From positions 62,001-126,000 of the forward strand of contig NZ_BAABLI010000011.1 in the NCBI RefSeq assembly GCF_039544265.1: a stretch of DNA of 64,000 nt, in the 5' to 3' direction. A program made the position numbers and the translations under genes. Shown piece by piece: positions 18,079 to 26,367 of the stretch (positions are counted from its first letter, which is position 1; each line of letters starts with the position of its first letter). The notes below the pieces were generated by a model. That model was not told the DNA's origin, made no database searches, and saw only the letters and a program-made list of their open reading frames with translations. This stretch comes from Corallincola platygyrae (GTDB lineage: Bacteria > Pseudomonadota > Gammaproteobacteria > Enterobacterales > Neiellaceae).

Positions 18079-19476
18079 TTAGTCTCTTAACCACATTCTG
18101 GCGCTGCGTGGCGGCAGGTAGAATTTATGCCAGTTGCTGCTGATCGTTTCGACATTACCGCCATCGAGCGTGTCGCGGTAACTGGTATACCACCAGAGTC
18201 CAGCGCTGCTCGCATCAGCCCATGCATCCTGCCCGCCACTACACTTGTTGATGCCGACGACACCTTTGTCACCACGAGAGAACAGGATATGACATTCGTT
18301 GTGACTCAGGATCCGCATACCTGTGCCCTGCACACCGTTATGGAAGCGCAACATGCCTTGAATATCGCCACGCTTGTAGAAGTTAACCCAACGGTTATCA
18401 CCACTCTCGTTATTGTCCGAGTAGATCAGCGGAGTACCACCGTCACGACCCATCACATAAGCGTGGGCTAGGTGTTCATTGGTACCATCCATCAACTGAT
18501 AACGGAAACCGTCGTTAAGCGGAATGTCGTGAGTGATAGCAAAGGTGATAGCGCGGCCCCCCTCTAGCGCCTGGCCATAGGCGCCAGGGTCTACCAGAGA
18601 ACTCATGCTGCCACCAAAGTTCAATGCTCCTCGCAGTGTTGCAAACAGCGGGAAGTCATAGGCGGCATGATCGGTGTCATATAGGTATGGCGCAAGGAAG
18701 TTATCGTACTCACCGCTACCTGAGCCACCGGTCGTAATGATTTCGCCAAACACATGCATGCCCGCTTTAATCTGGGGCGTAAACACAGCGTTCAGGTGAT
18801 AATTGGTCATGTGCTTCGCCGCATCGACACGGAAGCCTTTTACGCCCATCGATTTAAGCGCACTCAAGTAAGATCGTTGCTGCGCAACCACCCAGTTGTT
18901 TGGATCAAGGTCTGGCAGACCACGGTCGCCGTTGCCGCCACACAAACGCCAGTACTGAACATCACCTACGTCGTTGTAGTTGGAGATACAGCCCTCAGGG
19001 TGAAAATCATTCGCGCCGAGGAAGTTATCCAGCAAATCGCCATACACAATCTGCTGATTGTAGTAGCCGCTGTTTGACGCATATTCATTGAGCACTTCGG
19101 TACCTGGATAATTCAAGTCTTCCCGTTTCCAGGTCTCGTTTGCCATATGATTGAAAACGATGTCAGCGTAGGTAGCAACGCCCACAGCGTTGAGCGCATT
19201 GATCATCGCTTTAAAATCTTGCGTGTTACCCAATGGGCTATCAATCACACGATAATCCTGTGGTTGATAGCGCGACCACCACTCGCCACCAGAGGACTTA
19301 TAAGCGGGGGAAACAAGCACTTTTTTGTAGCCAAGATTCGCAATCTCTTGCGCTCTGGCTGCGACATCAGAGTATTTCCAGTTAAACGCATGTAGGATAA
19401 CTTCTGCAGAAGCAGAGGTACTGATACAGCCCAGACCGATTAAAGCTGACAACACCATTTTTTTTATAGATTTCAA
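18079..19476 (-). CDS. Secreted alpha-amylase, family GH13 (copy 2)
   Basis: A 465-residue paralogue of the protein at 9038-10435, the same length without gaps and about 86% identical by eye (about 65 substitutions). It also starts with TTG, with TAAGGA about 8 bases upstream. The signal peptide ends near ASA-EV. The GH13 catalytic regions DIVFNH, GFRVDAAKH, VFGEI and ITHD are intact, so both copies should be active. The most divergent stretch is around residues 395-440. Promoter layout, start codon and terminator match copy 1, so the duplication covered the whole transcription unit. Divergence shows it is not recent; retention of both suggests dosage or altered specificity. Confidence 0.93.
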   Translation of the reverse strand: MKSIKKMVLSALIGLGCISTSASAEVILHAFNWKYSDVAARAQEIANLGYKKVLVSPAYKSSGGEWWSRYQPQDYRVIDSPLGNTQDFKAMINALNAVGVATYADIVFNHMANETWKREDLNYPGTEVLNEYASNSGYYNQQIVYGDLLDNFLGANDFHPEGCISNYNDVGDVQYWRLCGGNGDRGLPDLDPNNWVVAQQRSYLSALKSMGVKGFRVDAAKHMTNYHLNAVFTPQIKAGMHVFGEIITTGGSGSGEYDNFLAPYLYDTDHAAYDFPLFATLRGALNFGGSMSSLVDPGAYGQALEGGRAITFAITHDIPLNDGFRYQLMDGTNEHLAHAYVMGRDGGTPLIYSDNNESGDNRWVNFYKRGDIQGMLRFHNGVQGTGMRILSHNECHILFSRGDKGVVGINKCSGGQDAWADASSAGLWWYTSYRDTLDGGNVETISSNWHKFYLPPRSARMWLRD

Positions 19477-19581
19477 AACACTTTCCTTAGGTTAAGTGAT
19501 TGTGAGTTATTATTAGTTTGTCCTTCACTCGCCACGTCGGCTTCAACAAACCACTGGAAGCCTCAGTCACAAGCAGCGGCG

Positions 19582-19624
19582 ATAATGCGCAATTTTTAAC
19601 CACTTTTATTTGAACTCAGTCACA
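19582..19624 (-). promoter_or_regulatory. CRP-like site and -10 box of amylase copy 2
   Basis: On the minus strand TGTGA-N6-TCAAA (19624-19609) is followed after 21 bases by CATTAT (19587-19582), the same layout as copy 1. About 50 bases around these elements are conserved between the copies, while the rest of the upstream regions differ. The gap 19477-19808 otherwise holds only the terminator at 19763-19792. Confidence 0.65.
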
Positions 19625-19762
19625 CTTAAAAATTGAAGTCTTCACTAATCAAGACAGGTTTTGAACAGCGTTTAATAAATTGATTTTGCTAATATTTGTC
19701 ATCGTTACCAGAATGTCAGAGCTAACCTTTTGAAATACAAGCTAACGCCAATCGTCAGGCAG

Positions 19763-19792
19763 AAAAAAACCAGCACGAGGCTGGCTTTTTTG
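19763..19792 (-). terminator. Terminator downstream of the FrnE-like gene
   Basis: The stem CCAGC/GCTGG with loop ACGAG is flanked by A7 on the left and T6 on the right, so it can act in both directions. It lies just past the stop of the FrnE-like gene. Confidence 0.8.
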
Positions 19793-19808
19793 GTTTAAGT
19801 CATTGGCT

Positions 19809-20492
19809 TTAGCTTTCGATCTGTTGTGCACAACTTTCCAACATTTGCTGCATCGCAGAGACTTCATGAGCCCCCGAAATGGCTCGCTCGCCATTCAACA
19901 CGAAGGTAGGAACAGCATGCACCCCACGGTTGAGCCAAGTGACTTGCTCAGTTCGCACGGCATCAGCAAAGCGGCCGTCACTCAGCAGCGCCCTACACTC
20001 GCCTTCATCCAAACCGACTGCAACGGCCTCCGCCACCAACACCTCGTTTTGATCGATCTCTTTGCGCTCTCCAAAAAACGCGGAGAACAGGCGGAGCTTT
20101 AACTCCGTCTCTTTGCCTTGTTCACGGGCATATTCACGGGCATAGTGCAGAAGTTGATGCGCCTTGAAGGTATTGAACATCTTCATTTCATCAAAGTAAT
20201 CGAATCGAAAGCCCAACTCTGCACCCAGCTCTGTCAAATTCGCTCTGGCACGAATGCTCCCTTCCAGCGTGGTGCCATATTTAGCGGCTAAGTGGGCACG
20301 CAGGTTTTCACCGCCCTCGGGCATCTTGCGATTCAGCTCAAAAGGATGCCAATGGATCTCAGCTTCGATCTCTGAATCCATGGTCGAGAGGGCCTTTTCA
20401 AGGCGCTTGTATCCGATGACACACCAAGGGCAAACCACATCTGACACAATATCAATGCGCACATGTTTCTTTGCTGTATTCGATTGGCTCAT
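19809..20492 (-). CDS. FrnE-like DsbA-family thiol oxidoreductase
   Basis: A 227-residue cytoplasmic protein without a signal peptide. The CPWC active site near residues 21-24 (DVVCPWCVIGYKRL) and the following helical insertion match the DsbA/FrnE/2-hydroxychromene-2-carboxylate isomerase superfamily. Family members are disulfide oxidoreductases linked to oxidative-stress tolerance or aromatic metabolism; the exact substrate is not predictable. Its ATG overlaps the stop of the GST gene (ATGA), so the two are translationally coupled. It is the last gene of the redox cluster that runs on the minus strand from 23060. Confidence 0.86.
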   Translation of the reverse strand: MSQSNTAKKHVRIDIVSDVVCPWCVIGYKRLEKALSTMDSEIEAEIHWHPFELNRKMPEGGENLRAHLAAKYGTTLEGSIRARANLTELGAELGFRFDYFDEMKMFNTFKAHQLLHYAREYAREQGKETELKLRLFSAFFGERKEIDQNEVLVAEAVAVGLDEGECRALLSDGRFADAVRTEQVTWLNRGVHAVPTFVLNGERAISGAHEVSAMQQMLESCAQQIES

Positions 20493-21214
20493 GACTGCTT
20501 GCTCACATCACTTTTAAAGCGTTCGGCGTTTTCACGCTCCTGTGCCGCCACATCACCCTTACCAAAGAATGCCCAGAAAGGTTTGGGGATCTCTAATGCG
20601 CGCTGGGTTGCTTCACGGGCATCAATACGACCAAACCAGGCTTGCAGGTGTTGCAGTCCTTCAACCGAGACATTGGCCCAGTAGAAGGCACGCGCCCAGG
20701 GGTAAGTCGCGATGTCTGCAATGGTGAACTCATCATTCACCAGATACTCACGCCCCTCTAAGTGCGTGTTCAGCACCTCAAACAGGCGACGACTTTCATC
20801 GACGTAACGTTTGATGGCAAACGGATGTTCCTCGCCCTGTTTGGCGGCAATGCGTTGAAAATACATGGCCTGGCCCATCATTGGCCCTACCCCTCCCATC
20901 TGGAACATCAACCATTGCAAGGTGCGTGATTGCTCCTTAGGGTCCTTGGGCAGAAACTTGCCGTATTTCTCTGCCAAATACCAAAGGATGGCGCCCGATT
21001 CAAACACCACAAAATCATCGTTTGAACGATCGACTATGGTTGGAATACGCCCATTGGGGTTGAGCTTGACGTAGTCTGGCGCCTTTTGCTCTTTCTTGGA
21101 AAAATCGATGGGCGTCAGGTCATACTCAACGCCCGCTTCCTCGAGAAAAATCACCGGCTTCCACCCATTCATGGTCGATGCAGTGTAGAGGTGAATATCT
21201 TTTTGTTTACTCAT
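20489..21214 (-). CDS. Glutathione S-transferase (Nu/YfcG-like)
   Basis: A 241-residue two-domain GST. The thioredoxin-like N-domain (about 6-85) has TASTMNGWKP in the position of the TxNG-type active site of YfcG/YghU-like enzymes, the cis-Pro segment NGRIPTI and the glutathione-binding ESGAI. An all-helical C-domain (about 95-230) contains the FTIADIATYPW folding motif. Such enzymes bind one or two glutathiones and show disulfide-bond reductase or peroxidase activity. AAGGA lies 8 bases before the ATG. It is coupled by a 4-base overlap to the FrnE-like gene. Confidence 0.88.
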   Translation of the reverse strand: MSKQKDIHLYTASTMNGWKPVIFLEEAGVEYDLTPIDFSKKEQKAPDYVKLNPNGRIPTIVDRSNDDFVVFESGAILWYLAEKYGKFLPKDPKEQSRTLQWLMFQMGGVGPMMGQAMYFQRIAAKQGEEHPFAIKRYVDESRRLFEVLNTHLEGREYLVNDEFTIADIATYPWARAFYWANVSVEGLQHLQAWFGRIDAREATQRALEIPKPFWAFFGKGDVAAQERENAERFKSDVSKQS

Positions 21215-21342
21215 TAGAATTCCTTAATCAGTCATCGGCCGTCTGTGCGCACTGTTACCTATATGTGTTACCGGCATATGCCAACGGCGCATGTCAGCCG
21301 CATACTCAGTCGATTGTCAGGTATCTGTTTCCGGGTACTCCC

Positions 21343-21900
21343 TTAGCGCTCTGACGGGTGAGTCCAAGCAAATGGCTTCATCGGTTCATCCACTTCGGTG
21401 TGAGTGAGAGCGTTGGTAAAGTTAGAGATCAGTTTGGATGCCAGCCCGGTAAGCACTTCAAGCGCCTGTCGTTTGCTGTATCCCGCGTTCAAAAACGCCT
21501 GCAGTTTTTCGTCACCAATATGACCACGCTGATCAAGCAGCGCCTTGGTATAGTCATGCAGTGCCTGCAGCTTAGGATCGGGAATGGGCGTGCCCTCTCG
21601 AAGCGCTTCGATCACCTCATCGGGCATCTTGCCTGCTTTCATCATCCAAGTATGGCCAGGCACACAGTAGTGACAGTTGTTCTCAAAGTTCGCCGTCATA
21701 AAGACCACCTGCTGCTCTACCGGAGACAAGGTGGTGCTTTTCATAAACAGGTTGAAGATGGTGTTATATGCTTCATAGGTCGCTGGGGCTTCGGCCAGGA
21801 TCTTGTGCAGATTTGGCAACATGCCGAAGCCTTTAAGCGACTGCTCCATCAACGGCTTAGACGCTTCCGGAGCGTTATCAATGTCGTAGTAGGTAAACAT
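21343..21900 (-). CDS. AhpD-like carboxymuconolactone decarboxylase-family protein
   Basis: A 185-residue all-helical protein. The core motif NCHYCVPGHT at about 75-84 has the CxxC plus His arrangement of AhpD-like alkylhydroperoxidases, where the cysteine pair carries out peroxide or disulfide chemistry. ATG 21900 is preferred (GAGG 7 bases upstream); a GTG sits directly before it. It lies between the GST gene and a cupin gene, in line with a role in peroxide or electrophile handling. Carboxymuconolactone decarboxylase activity itself is unlikely, as no aromatic pathway genes are present. Confidence 0.82.
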   Translation of the reverse strand: MFTYYDIDNAPEASKPLMEQSLKGFGMLPNLHKILAEAPATYEAYNTIFNLFMKSTTLSPVEQQVVFMTANFENNCHYCVPGHTWMMKAGKMPDEVIEALREGTPIPDPKLQALHDYTKALLDQRGHIGDEKLQAFLNAGYSKRQALEVLTGLASKLISNFTNALTHTEVDEPMKPFAWTHPSER

Positions 21901-21954
21901 CACTTTCCCTCTCAGTCAGTCTGAATTGGTAATGAGATAGCTAACAAAACACGC

Positions 21955-22335
21955 TTACGGTTTTTTCTCGACGATGATGGCAACAACCGTGGTGTCGCCG
22001 GAGTTGGTCACCTGATGGACCCAAGCCGGATGCCACATCACATGACCATCAGGGACTTCGGCGACTATCGACTTGCCATCGCCCTCAGTGATGGTCAGCG
22101 TGCCGCCTTTTTCAAAGTAGACAGTTTCGTCGTGATGACGATGTATCGTGTCCGCCTCTCCCGGCTGCAGTACCATTTTCAGTACCAACACCTGCTCATT
22201 CTCAAGCAGCAATTGATACTGTTCTGGCGACGCAATATGTGCGGGTTTAAACGCAGATGCCATCGACAGCCCCGGCAGCATAAACAGGAGCAGCAGAGCG
22301 CCGCTGCTCAGCACTCGGTTAATGTGTCTATTCAT
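21955..22335 (-). CDS. Exported single-domain cupin protein
   Basis: A 126-residue protein from ATG 22335, chosen because AGGAGAG precedes it; an upstream in-frame start at 22386 would add 17 unlikely residues before the signal peptide. The hydrophobic signal peptide ends near SMA-SA. The cupin barrel shows the first metal motif as HRHHDETVYFEKGG and the second as PAWVHQV, giving a plausible His/Glu metal site. Function is unknown; small cupins of this type are often dioxygenases, isomerases or metal-binding stress proteins. It lies inside the redox cluster and is the only clearly exported member. Confidence 0.75.
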   Translation of the reverse strand: MNRHINRVLSSGALLLLFMLPGLSMASAFKPAHIASPEQYQLLLENEQVLVLKMVLQPGEADTIHRHHDETVYFEKGGTLTITEGDGKSIVAEVPDGHVMWHPAWVHQVTNSGDTTVVAIIVEKKP

Positions 22336-22475
22336 GGGGTGCACTCTCCTATTACGCGTTCTCATCTTTTGCCTCTCTGAACACAACAGGTTGTCTCACG
22401 TGGGTAGCAACATGCCTGCGGTCGCCACCGGACATGCGCCCCCCGACATGCGCCACCCGAAGTGATGACTGACAA

Positions 22476-23060
22476 CTAAAAGTTTTTGTCCAAATGGGCG
22501 TCGAACCGCTTAAAGTCGTTTTCGATATCGGCGTTTTTCATCACGTCGTAGCAGGCAAAAGTAGGTAGTGCAGTCATGCCAAAGAAACGGAAGTTCGCGT
22601 GCATGTGCAACAGCAGGTCATCAACCGTCTTGCCCCGGAACAGGTACTCATCGTCATCACCGAACGATTCAGCCGGTGCATTAAACGTCACAGACAACAT
22701 GTACTTGGTATTAGTGCGGGTGCCCCCGGTACCGTAGTTCTTTTTCGGCTGTTCCGGTGTGCGGCCATCAAAGTTACACAGGGCACCACCCATGCCTGCG
22801 GTAAAAACTTCGTCCATATACTTCTTGAACGACCAGGGGATGGTCATCCAATTGATAGGAGACTGCAGGATCACACGATCAGCCCACTCAAAGTGCGCCA
22901 ACTGCTCCTCAACCACGATCTCGTCCTGCATGGTTACCACGCGCACCTCGTGTCCCTTCTCCTGCAATCGCGTTTTGGCTTTTTCTACCAGTGAAGAGTT
23001 CAGCTTGCCCTCTGAATAAGGTGAAGGCTCGTGGGCGTTGATAATTAGAACGTTGCTCAT
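22476..23060 (-). CDS. mdaB: NAD(P)H:quinone oxidoreductase, MdaB-like flavodoxin-fold protein
   Basis: A 194-residue protein from ATG 23060, preferred because GGAG lies 7 bases upstream; a longer frame from 23093 is possible. The flavodoxin fold is seen from NVLIINAHEPSPYSEGKLN (phosphate loop), SPINWMTIPWSFKKYMDEVF and the GTGGTRT segment, typical of MdaB/Kef-associated quinone reductases. It catalyses two-electron reduction of quinones, avoiding semiquinone radicals. It diverges from the HxlR gene across a 161-base region with a palindromic operator candidate, an arrangement known for quinone-responsive HxlR-type regulators. Confidence 0.87.
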   Translation of the reverse strand: MSNVLIINAHEPSPYSEGKLNSSLVEKAKTRLQEKGHEVRVVTMQDEIVVEEQLAHFEWADRVILQSPINWMTIPWSFKKYMDEVFTAGMGGALCNFDGRTPEQPKKNYGTGGTRTNTKYMLSVTFNAPAESFGDDDEYLFRGKTVDDLLLHMHANFRFFGMTALPTFACYDVMKNADIENDFKRFDAHLDKNF

Positions 23061-23150
23061 CTGTTTGCTCCTGACATCGAATGACCCAGTCAATCACTCT
23101 AGTACGTGAATAAGTAAATAGGGTTCGTTTGGATTGTTGACATGCGGTTT

Positions 23151-23204
23151 ATTATGGTAACCTCCAAACATTAATCAATTAGTATACTTTTAGTAACCTA
23201 CTAA
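23151..23204. promoter_or_regulatory. Divergent promoter region with HxlR-type operator candidate
   Basis: TTAGTA-ACC-TACTAA (23190-23204) is a perfect 6+6 inverted repeat, with a second short palindrome AGTATACT at 23181-23188. On the minus strand TTGATT (23178-23173) and CATAAT (23156-23151) are spaced 16 bases apart, a good promoter for the quinone-reductase gene. The operator lies just upstream of that -35 box and before the hxlR start, so one protein could control both genes. Confidence 0.6.
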
Positions 23205-23221
23205 GTTTTTCGAGGTTAGAA

Positions 23222-23578
23222 TTGGAAAGCCAAGTAAAAACAGACGCATATGGCAGAAAAAAAGTTGAGAATCCCTGCCTGGAACCATGCGCCATCGAAA
23301 AAGGGATGCGTTTAATCGGCGGAAAGTGGACCGGCTCTATCATCTATCACCTCAAGGATGGCCCGGTACGATTCAACGATTTGTCGCGCATGTTAGGTGG
23401 CGCCAGCAAGAAGATGGTGGACCAGCGCCTGAAGGAGCTGGAAGCCAATAACATGGTGATCAGAAAAGTGATCAACGATCGTCCGGTCGCCGTGACCTAT
23501 GAGCTGACCGAGTTTGGTCAATCAGCCCTGGAGATATTGGATAAGTTGCGGATCTGGTCGCAGTCCAATGCCCTTTAG
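23222..23578 (+). CDS. HxlR-family winged-helix regulator
   Basis: A 118-residue DNA-binding protein starting with TTG at 23222, with GAGG about 8 bases upstream. The HxlR signature is clear: CLEPCAIEKGMRLIGGKW, then LKDGPVRFNDL, ASKKMVDQRLKELE (recognition helix) and the wing with VTYELTEFG. Two cysteines in the CxxxC at the N-terminus are placed where YodB/QorR-type regulators sense quinones or other electrophiles. Inference: it represses itself and the divergent quinone-reductase gene through the palindrome at 23190-23204, and is released by electrophile modification. Confidence 0.88.
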   Translation: MESQVKTDAYGRKKVENPCLEPCAIEKGMRLIGGKWTGSIIYHLKDGPVRFNDLSRMLGGASKKMVDQRLKELEANNMVIRKVINDRPVAVTYELTEFGQSALEILDKLRIWSQSNAL

Positions 23579-23617
23579 CCATCGTACAAAACAACAAGCT
23601 ATTTAGAGTTAGAGCAA

Positions 23618-24280
23618 GTGTCAGACAAAGCGTTAGAAGCTGAGGTTAGAAAGAACCCCATGGTAGAAGTAAGAAAAGCGGTGCCACTGAAAGTTGGAGC
23701 GGCGCAGGTTGAGGCTGAGATCATCTCTTTCAACGGACTCGAGTCCGGCTGTGAACATGTCGCTATGAGATTTAAAGGGACTCATACCCACAACACTGGA
23801 ACCAACAGCACCACCAGCGACATCCCGCTGGTGAGAATGCATTCCGAGTGCCTGACCGGCGACGTGTTTCACTCCTCTCGTTGTGACTGCGGTGAGCAGC
23901 TGAACGAAGCGATCTCACTGCTCCATGTTGAAGGCGGCATACTTCTTTATCTGAGACAGGAAGGTCGTGGTATCGGTTTGTATAACAAGCTCGATGCATA
24001 TGAGCTTCAGGACACTGGGCTGAACACCTACGAAGCCAACGTCAAATTGGGTTTCGGTGAAGACCAGCGTGAATTCAGTGAAGCGGCAGAGATGCTAAAA
24101 GCACTCGGCATCACCCATATCCGCCTGCTCTCAAACAACCCACGCAAAACTGAGCAGTTGAAGGCCGCCGGCATTACGGTAGAGACCATGGTAAATACCT
24201 CAGTCCACCTGAAACCAGGTAACTCAGATTACCTGAAGGCAAAAAAGCAGCATGGCAATCACCAACTCAGATTCTCGTAA
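23618..24280 (+). CDS. ribA: GTP cyclohydrolase II
   Basis: A 220-residue enzyme of riboflavin synthesis, converting GTP to 2,5-diamino-6-ribosylamino-4(3H)-pyrimidinone 5'-phosphate. Zn ligands lie in CLTGDVFHSSRCDCGEQL; the RQEGRGIGLYNKL segment, the GTP-contact NTYEAN and the SNNPRKT segment are intact. The annotated start is GTG 23618; a later ATG (MVEV) is possible as the ribosome-binding site is weak. It follows hxlR by 39 bases on the same strand, so it may be co-transcribed. A riboflavin gene next to a flavin-dependent quinone reductase and its regulator suggests flavin supply under stress. Whether a second ribA exists elsewhere cannot be seen. Confidence 0.9.
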   Translation: MSDKALEAEVRKNPMVEVRKAVPLKVGAAQVEAEIISFNGLESGCEHVAMRFKGTHTHNTGTNSTTSDIPLVRMHSECLTGDVFHSSRCDCGEQLNEAISLLHVEGGILLYLRQEGRGIGLYNKLDAYELQDTGLNTYEANVKLGFGEDQREFSEAAEMLKALGITHIRLLSNNPRKTEQLKAAGITVETMVNTSVHLKPGNSDYLKAKKQHGNHQLRFS

Positions 24281-24327
24281 CCTCGCTAGTCGCTACCTGT
24301 TACCTGCTCTGCCGATGATTCTAAACA

Positions 24328-24355
24328 GCCCAGTCTCAGTACTGGGCTTTTTTTT
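24328..24355 (+). terminator. Terminator after ribA
   Basis: The stem GCCCAGT/ACTGGGC with a 6-base loop is followed by T8, about 50 bases past the ribA stop. Confidence 0.9.
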
Positions 24356-24485
24356 AATTCAATCTGAAACTAGCGATCCGCTCTCTGTAATAACTCTGAC
24401 ACATTGCCGGTCCAGTTATCAGCGCCCACTGATCTAACGTTGGGATAGCGCCATAGAATCAAAGAAAAACTGGTGAGAGAGCAAG

Positions 24486-25376
24486 ATGCTGACACAGAAC
24501 AAGAGATTAGTTGCGATAGGCTGGTTGATGGGGATCTGCAGTGTGCCAGCTAGCGCAGAGTCTCTGGAAGTCGAGTGTGTGACAGCAAGCCCATGCAAAA
24601 CCGAAAGCCCGCAGCCCCTTTGGGAAGTCGGTCTGGCAGGCGGTATCGTTTATGGACCAGACTACCCGGCAGCGGGCCAAAGCCATACCAACCAGATTGC
24701 ATTGCCCTACCTGATCTATCGTGGCGAAGTGATACGCGCCGGTGAAGATGGCTTACTAAAGGCGCAGGCATTTGAAGACGACCGCTGGGAACTAGATCTG
24801 TCCCTTGATGGTTCATTCAATGCCGACTCCGATGAGAACGACGCCCGTGAGGGTATGGAGGATCTGGATTATCTGTTCGGTATCGGCCCAGAACTCAAGT
24901 ACAAAATCTACCGTGCAGATGATGAGCAAACAAAACTCGACCTAAAACTGCAGGCCCGCGCGGTATTCTCTACCGATTTTTCCAACCTAGAACAACGTGG
25001 CTATGCCTTTGAACCCCAGCTGCGTTACGAGCATGACAACCTGTTTGGCCGAGAGATAAGGTTTGTCGGTACGGTTGGCCCGGTTTGGGGCACAGAAAAG
25101 CTAACTGACTACTTCTATCAGGTCGATGATAGAGATGTCCGCCCTGATCGTGAAGCCTATGATGCGAATGGCGGCTATATGGGTACAGACGTCGGTTTTG
25201 GCCTGGTATTTACCCTGATGGAGAAACGCGCCCGCGTGTTCCTGGGTGGCCGGGTAAGCTTTCATCAAGGCGCAGAAAACGAAGATAGCCCGCTGTTTAT
25301 CGACGAGACAACCTACGCTGTCGGTTTGGGCTTCGCCTATCGCTTGTTTGCGAGTGACAGGATGGCTTCAAACTAA
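24486..25376 (+). CDS. MipA/OmpV-family outer-membrane protein
   Basis: A 296-residue protein with a signal peptide ending near ASA-ES. The mature part shows the MipA/OmpV pattern: a start with WEVGLAGGIVYGPDYPAAGQ, repeated amphipathic strands (YLIYRGEVIRAGEDGLLKA, WELDLSLDGSF) and a C-terminal strand YAVGLGFAYRLF. Members are small outer-membrane beta barrels, some acting as scaffolds for murein enzymes; its specific role is not predictable. It is monocistronic and ends before a terminator shared with a convergent AraC gene. Confidence 0.85.
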   Translation: MLTQNKRLVAIGWLMGICSVPASAESLEVECVTASPCKTESPQPLWEVGLAGGIVYGPDYPAAGQSHTNQIALPYLIYRGEVIRAGEDGLLKAQAFEDDRWELDLSLDGSFNADSDENDAREGMEDLDYLFGIGPELKYKIYRADDEQTKLDLKLQARAVFSTDFSNLEQRGYAFEPQLRYEHDNLFGREIRFVGTVGPVWGTEKLTDYFYQVDDRDVRPDREAYDANGGYMGTDVGFGLVFTLMEKRARVFLGGRVSFHQGAENEDSPLFIDETTYAVGLGFAYRLFASDRMASN

Positions 25377-25427
25377 AAAGCACTGTCACTCTTCTCGTAG
25401 AACTGAGCAGTCGGTCTCCCGGCTAGG

Positions 25428-25453
25428 AAAAAGGCGCCTTGAGGCGCCTTTTT
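25428..25453. terminator. Bidirectional terminator between mipA-like and AraC genes
   Basis: A perfect AAAAAGGCGCCT/AGGCGCCTTTTT hairpin with a 2-base loop gives a T run on both strands. Confidence 0.92.
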
Positions 25454-25461
25454 GTTTCCAC

Positions 25462-26367
25462 TCACACTTTCACTGCATTACAGAAGCTGACATCGGCATG
25501 ATTATTTTGTTTGTCGTAGCTGTGATAAAGCTCGAAACAGGGCCGATCATCCATCTCCATCTGCGAGTTGACAACCTGATCGACCAGGCTCTGCCAAACT
25601 TGGCCATACTGGCTTTGGTCGGTAATCGTTTCCCTGACCACGGCATAGCTCCCTCCAGGAAAATCCTGCAACTCGACCGGGCCAGAGACATCAGTCCCCT
25701 CCGGCACCATCAGACACACATCAGTACGACATTTTTCAGCGGGGGTTATCTCAGGGTTGTCGTGGTAAATAAAAATACAGGTGCACTCCTGCAACCCTTT
25801 AGCACCCGCCCACTGATAAAGTTGATTGGTAGCAACATCGTATCCCTCGCCATAAGGGCCAGTAACACGAATGTACGCCAATTTTCCGGGTTCAAAATGA
25901 CAGGTTTCCATAATTAGATGACTCCGTTGACTAGTTTCATCTGCATTATGTAAAGCCACCGGGCTGTCTGCGTGTCCAGACTTGCGCAAAGTGTGTCCAA
26001 TCTTGCTGTTTTGCAAAATTGCCTTAAGTTGTTCGTAGTTTTGACAATCTCGGATAGCAGAGGGCGTTAGAGCGTAGTACTGACGAAACGCCTTCGCCAA
26101 ACTTTGCGAACTGGAAAAGCCATAATCAAGCGCCACCTCTGTTACCGAGCGATTGGTGCAGTAAAGATCCAACGCTGCATTCTCCAACCGCAACCGGCGT
26201 ATCATCTCCTTTGGCGTTTCTCCGGTAACCGCAGAGAACACACGATGAAAGTGAAAAGCCGATAGGTTTGCTATCGTCGCCAGCTCCTGAAGATTCAGTG
26301 GCGACATATAGTTTTTTTCCAGATGCCGAATAACCGGGATCAGTCGCTGATGATAACGGGTAGACAT
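25462..26367 (-). CDS. AraC-family regulator with GyrI-like effector domain
   Basis: A 301-residue protein. Two helix-turn-helix motifs lie in the N-terminal 110 residues (LQELATIANLSAFHFHRVF and VTEVALDYGFSSSQSLAKAF), and the GyrI-like/Bacterial transcription activator effector domain fills about 145-300, ending EMDDRPCFELYHSYD. This Rob/SoxS-plus-GyrI design is used for binding hydrophobic or cationic drugs. It lies 86 bases downstream of the RND permease gene on the same strand and may regulate that pump or belong to its transcript, though its own promoter is possible. Confidence 0.88.
   Translation of the reverse strand: MSTRYHQRLIPVIRHLEKNYMSPLNLQELATIANLSAFHFHRVFSAVTGETPKEMIRRLRLENAALDLYCTNRSVTEVALDYGFSSSQSLAKAFRQYYALTPSAIRDCQNYEQLKAILQNSKIGHTLRKSGHADSPVALHNADETSQRSHLIMETCHFEPGKLAYIRVTGPYGEGYDVATNQLYQWAGAKGLQECTCIFIYHDNPEITPAEKCRTDVCLMVPEGTDVSGPVELQDFPGGSYAVVRETITDQSQYGQVWQSLVDQVVNSQMEMDDRPCFELYHSYDKQNNHADVSFCNAVKV

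Noticed and set aside
22428..22460. Imperfect tandem copies of CCGGACATGCGCC between the cupin and quinone-reductase genes
   Set aside because: Only two short copies, not palindromic and not near a promoter; may be chance.
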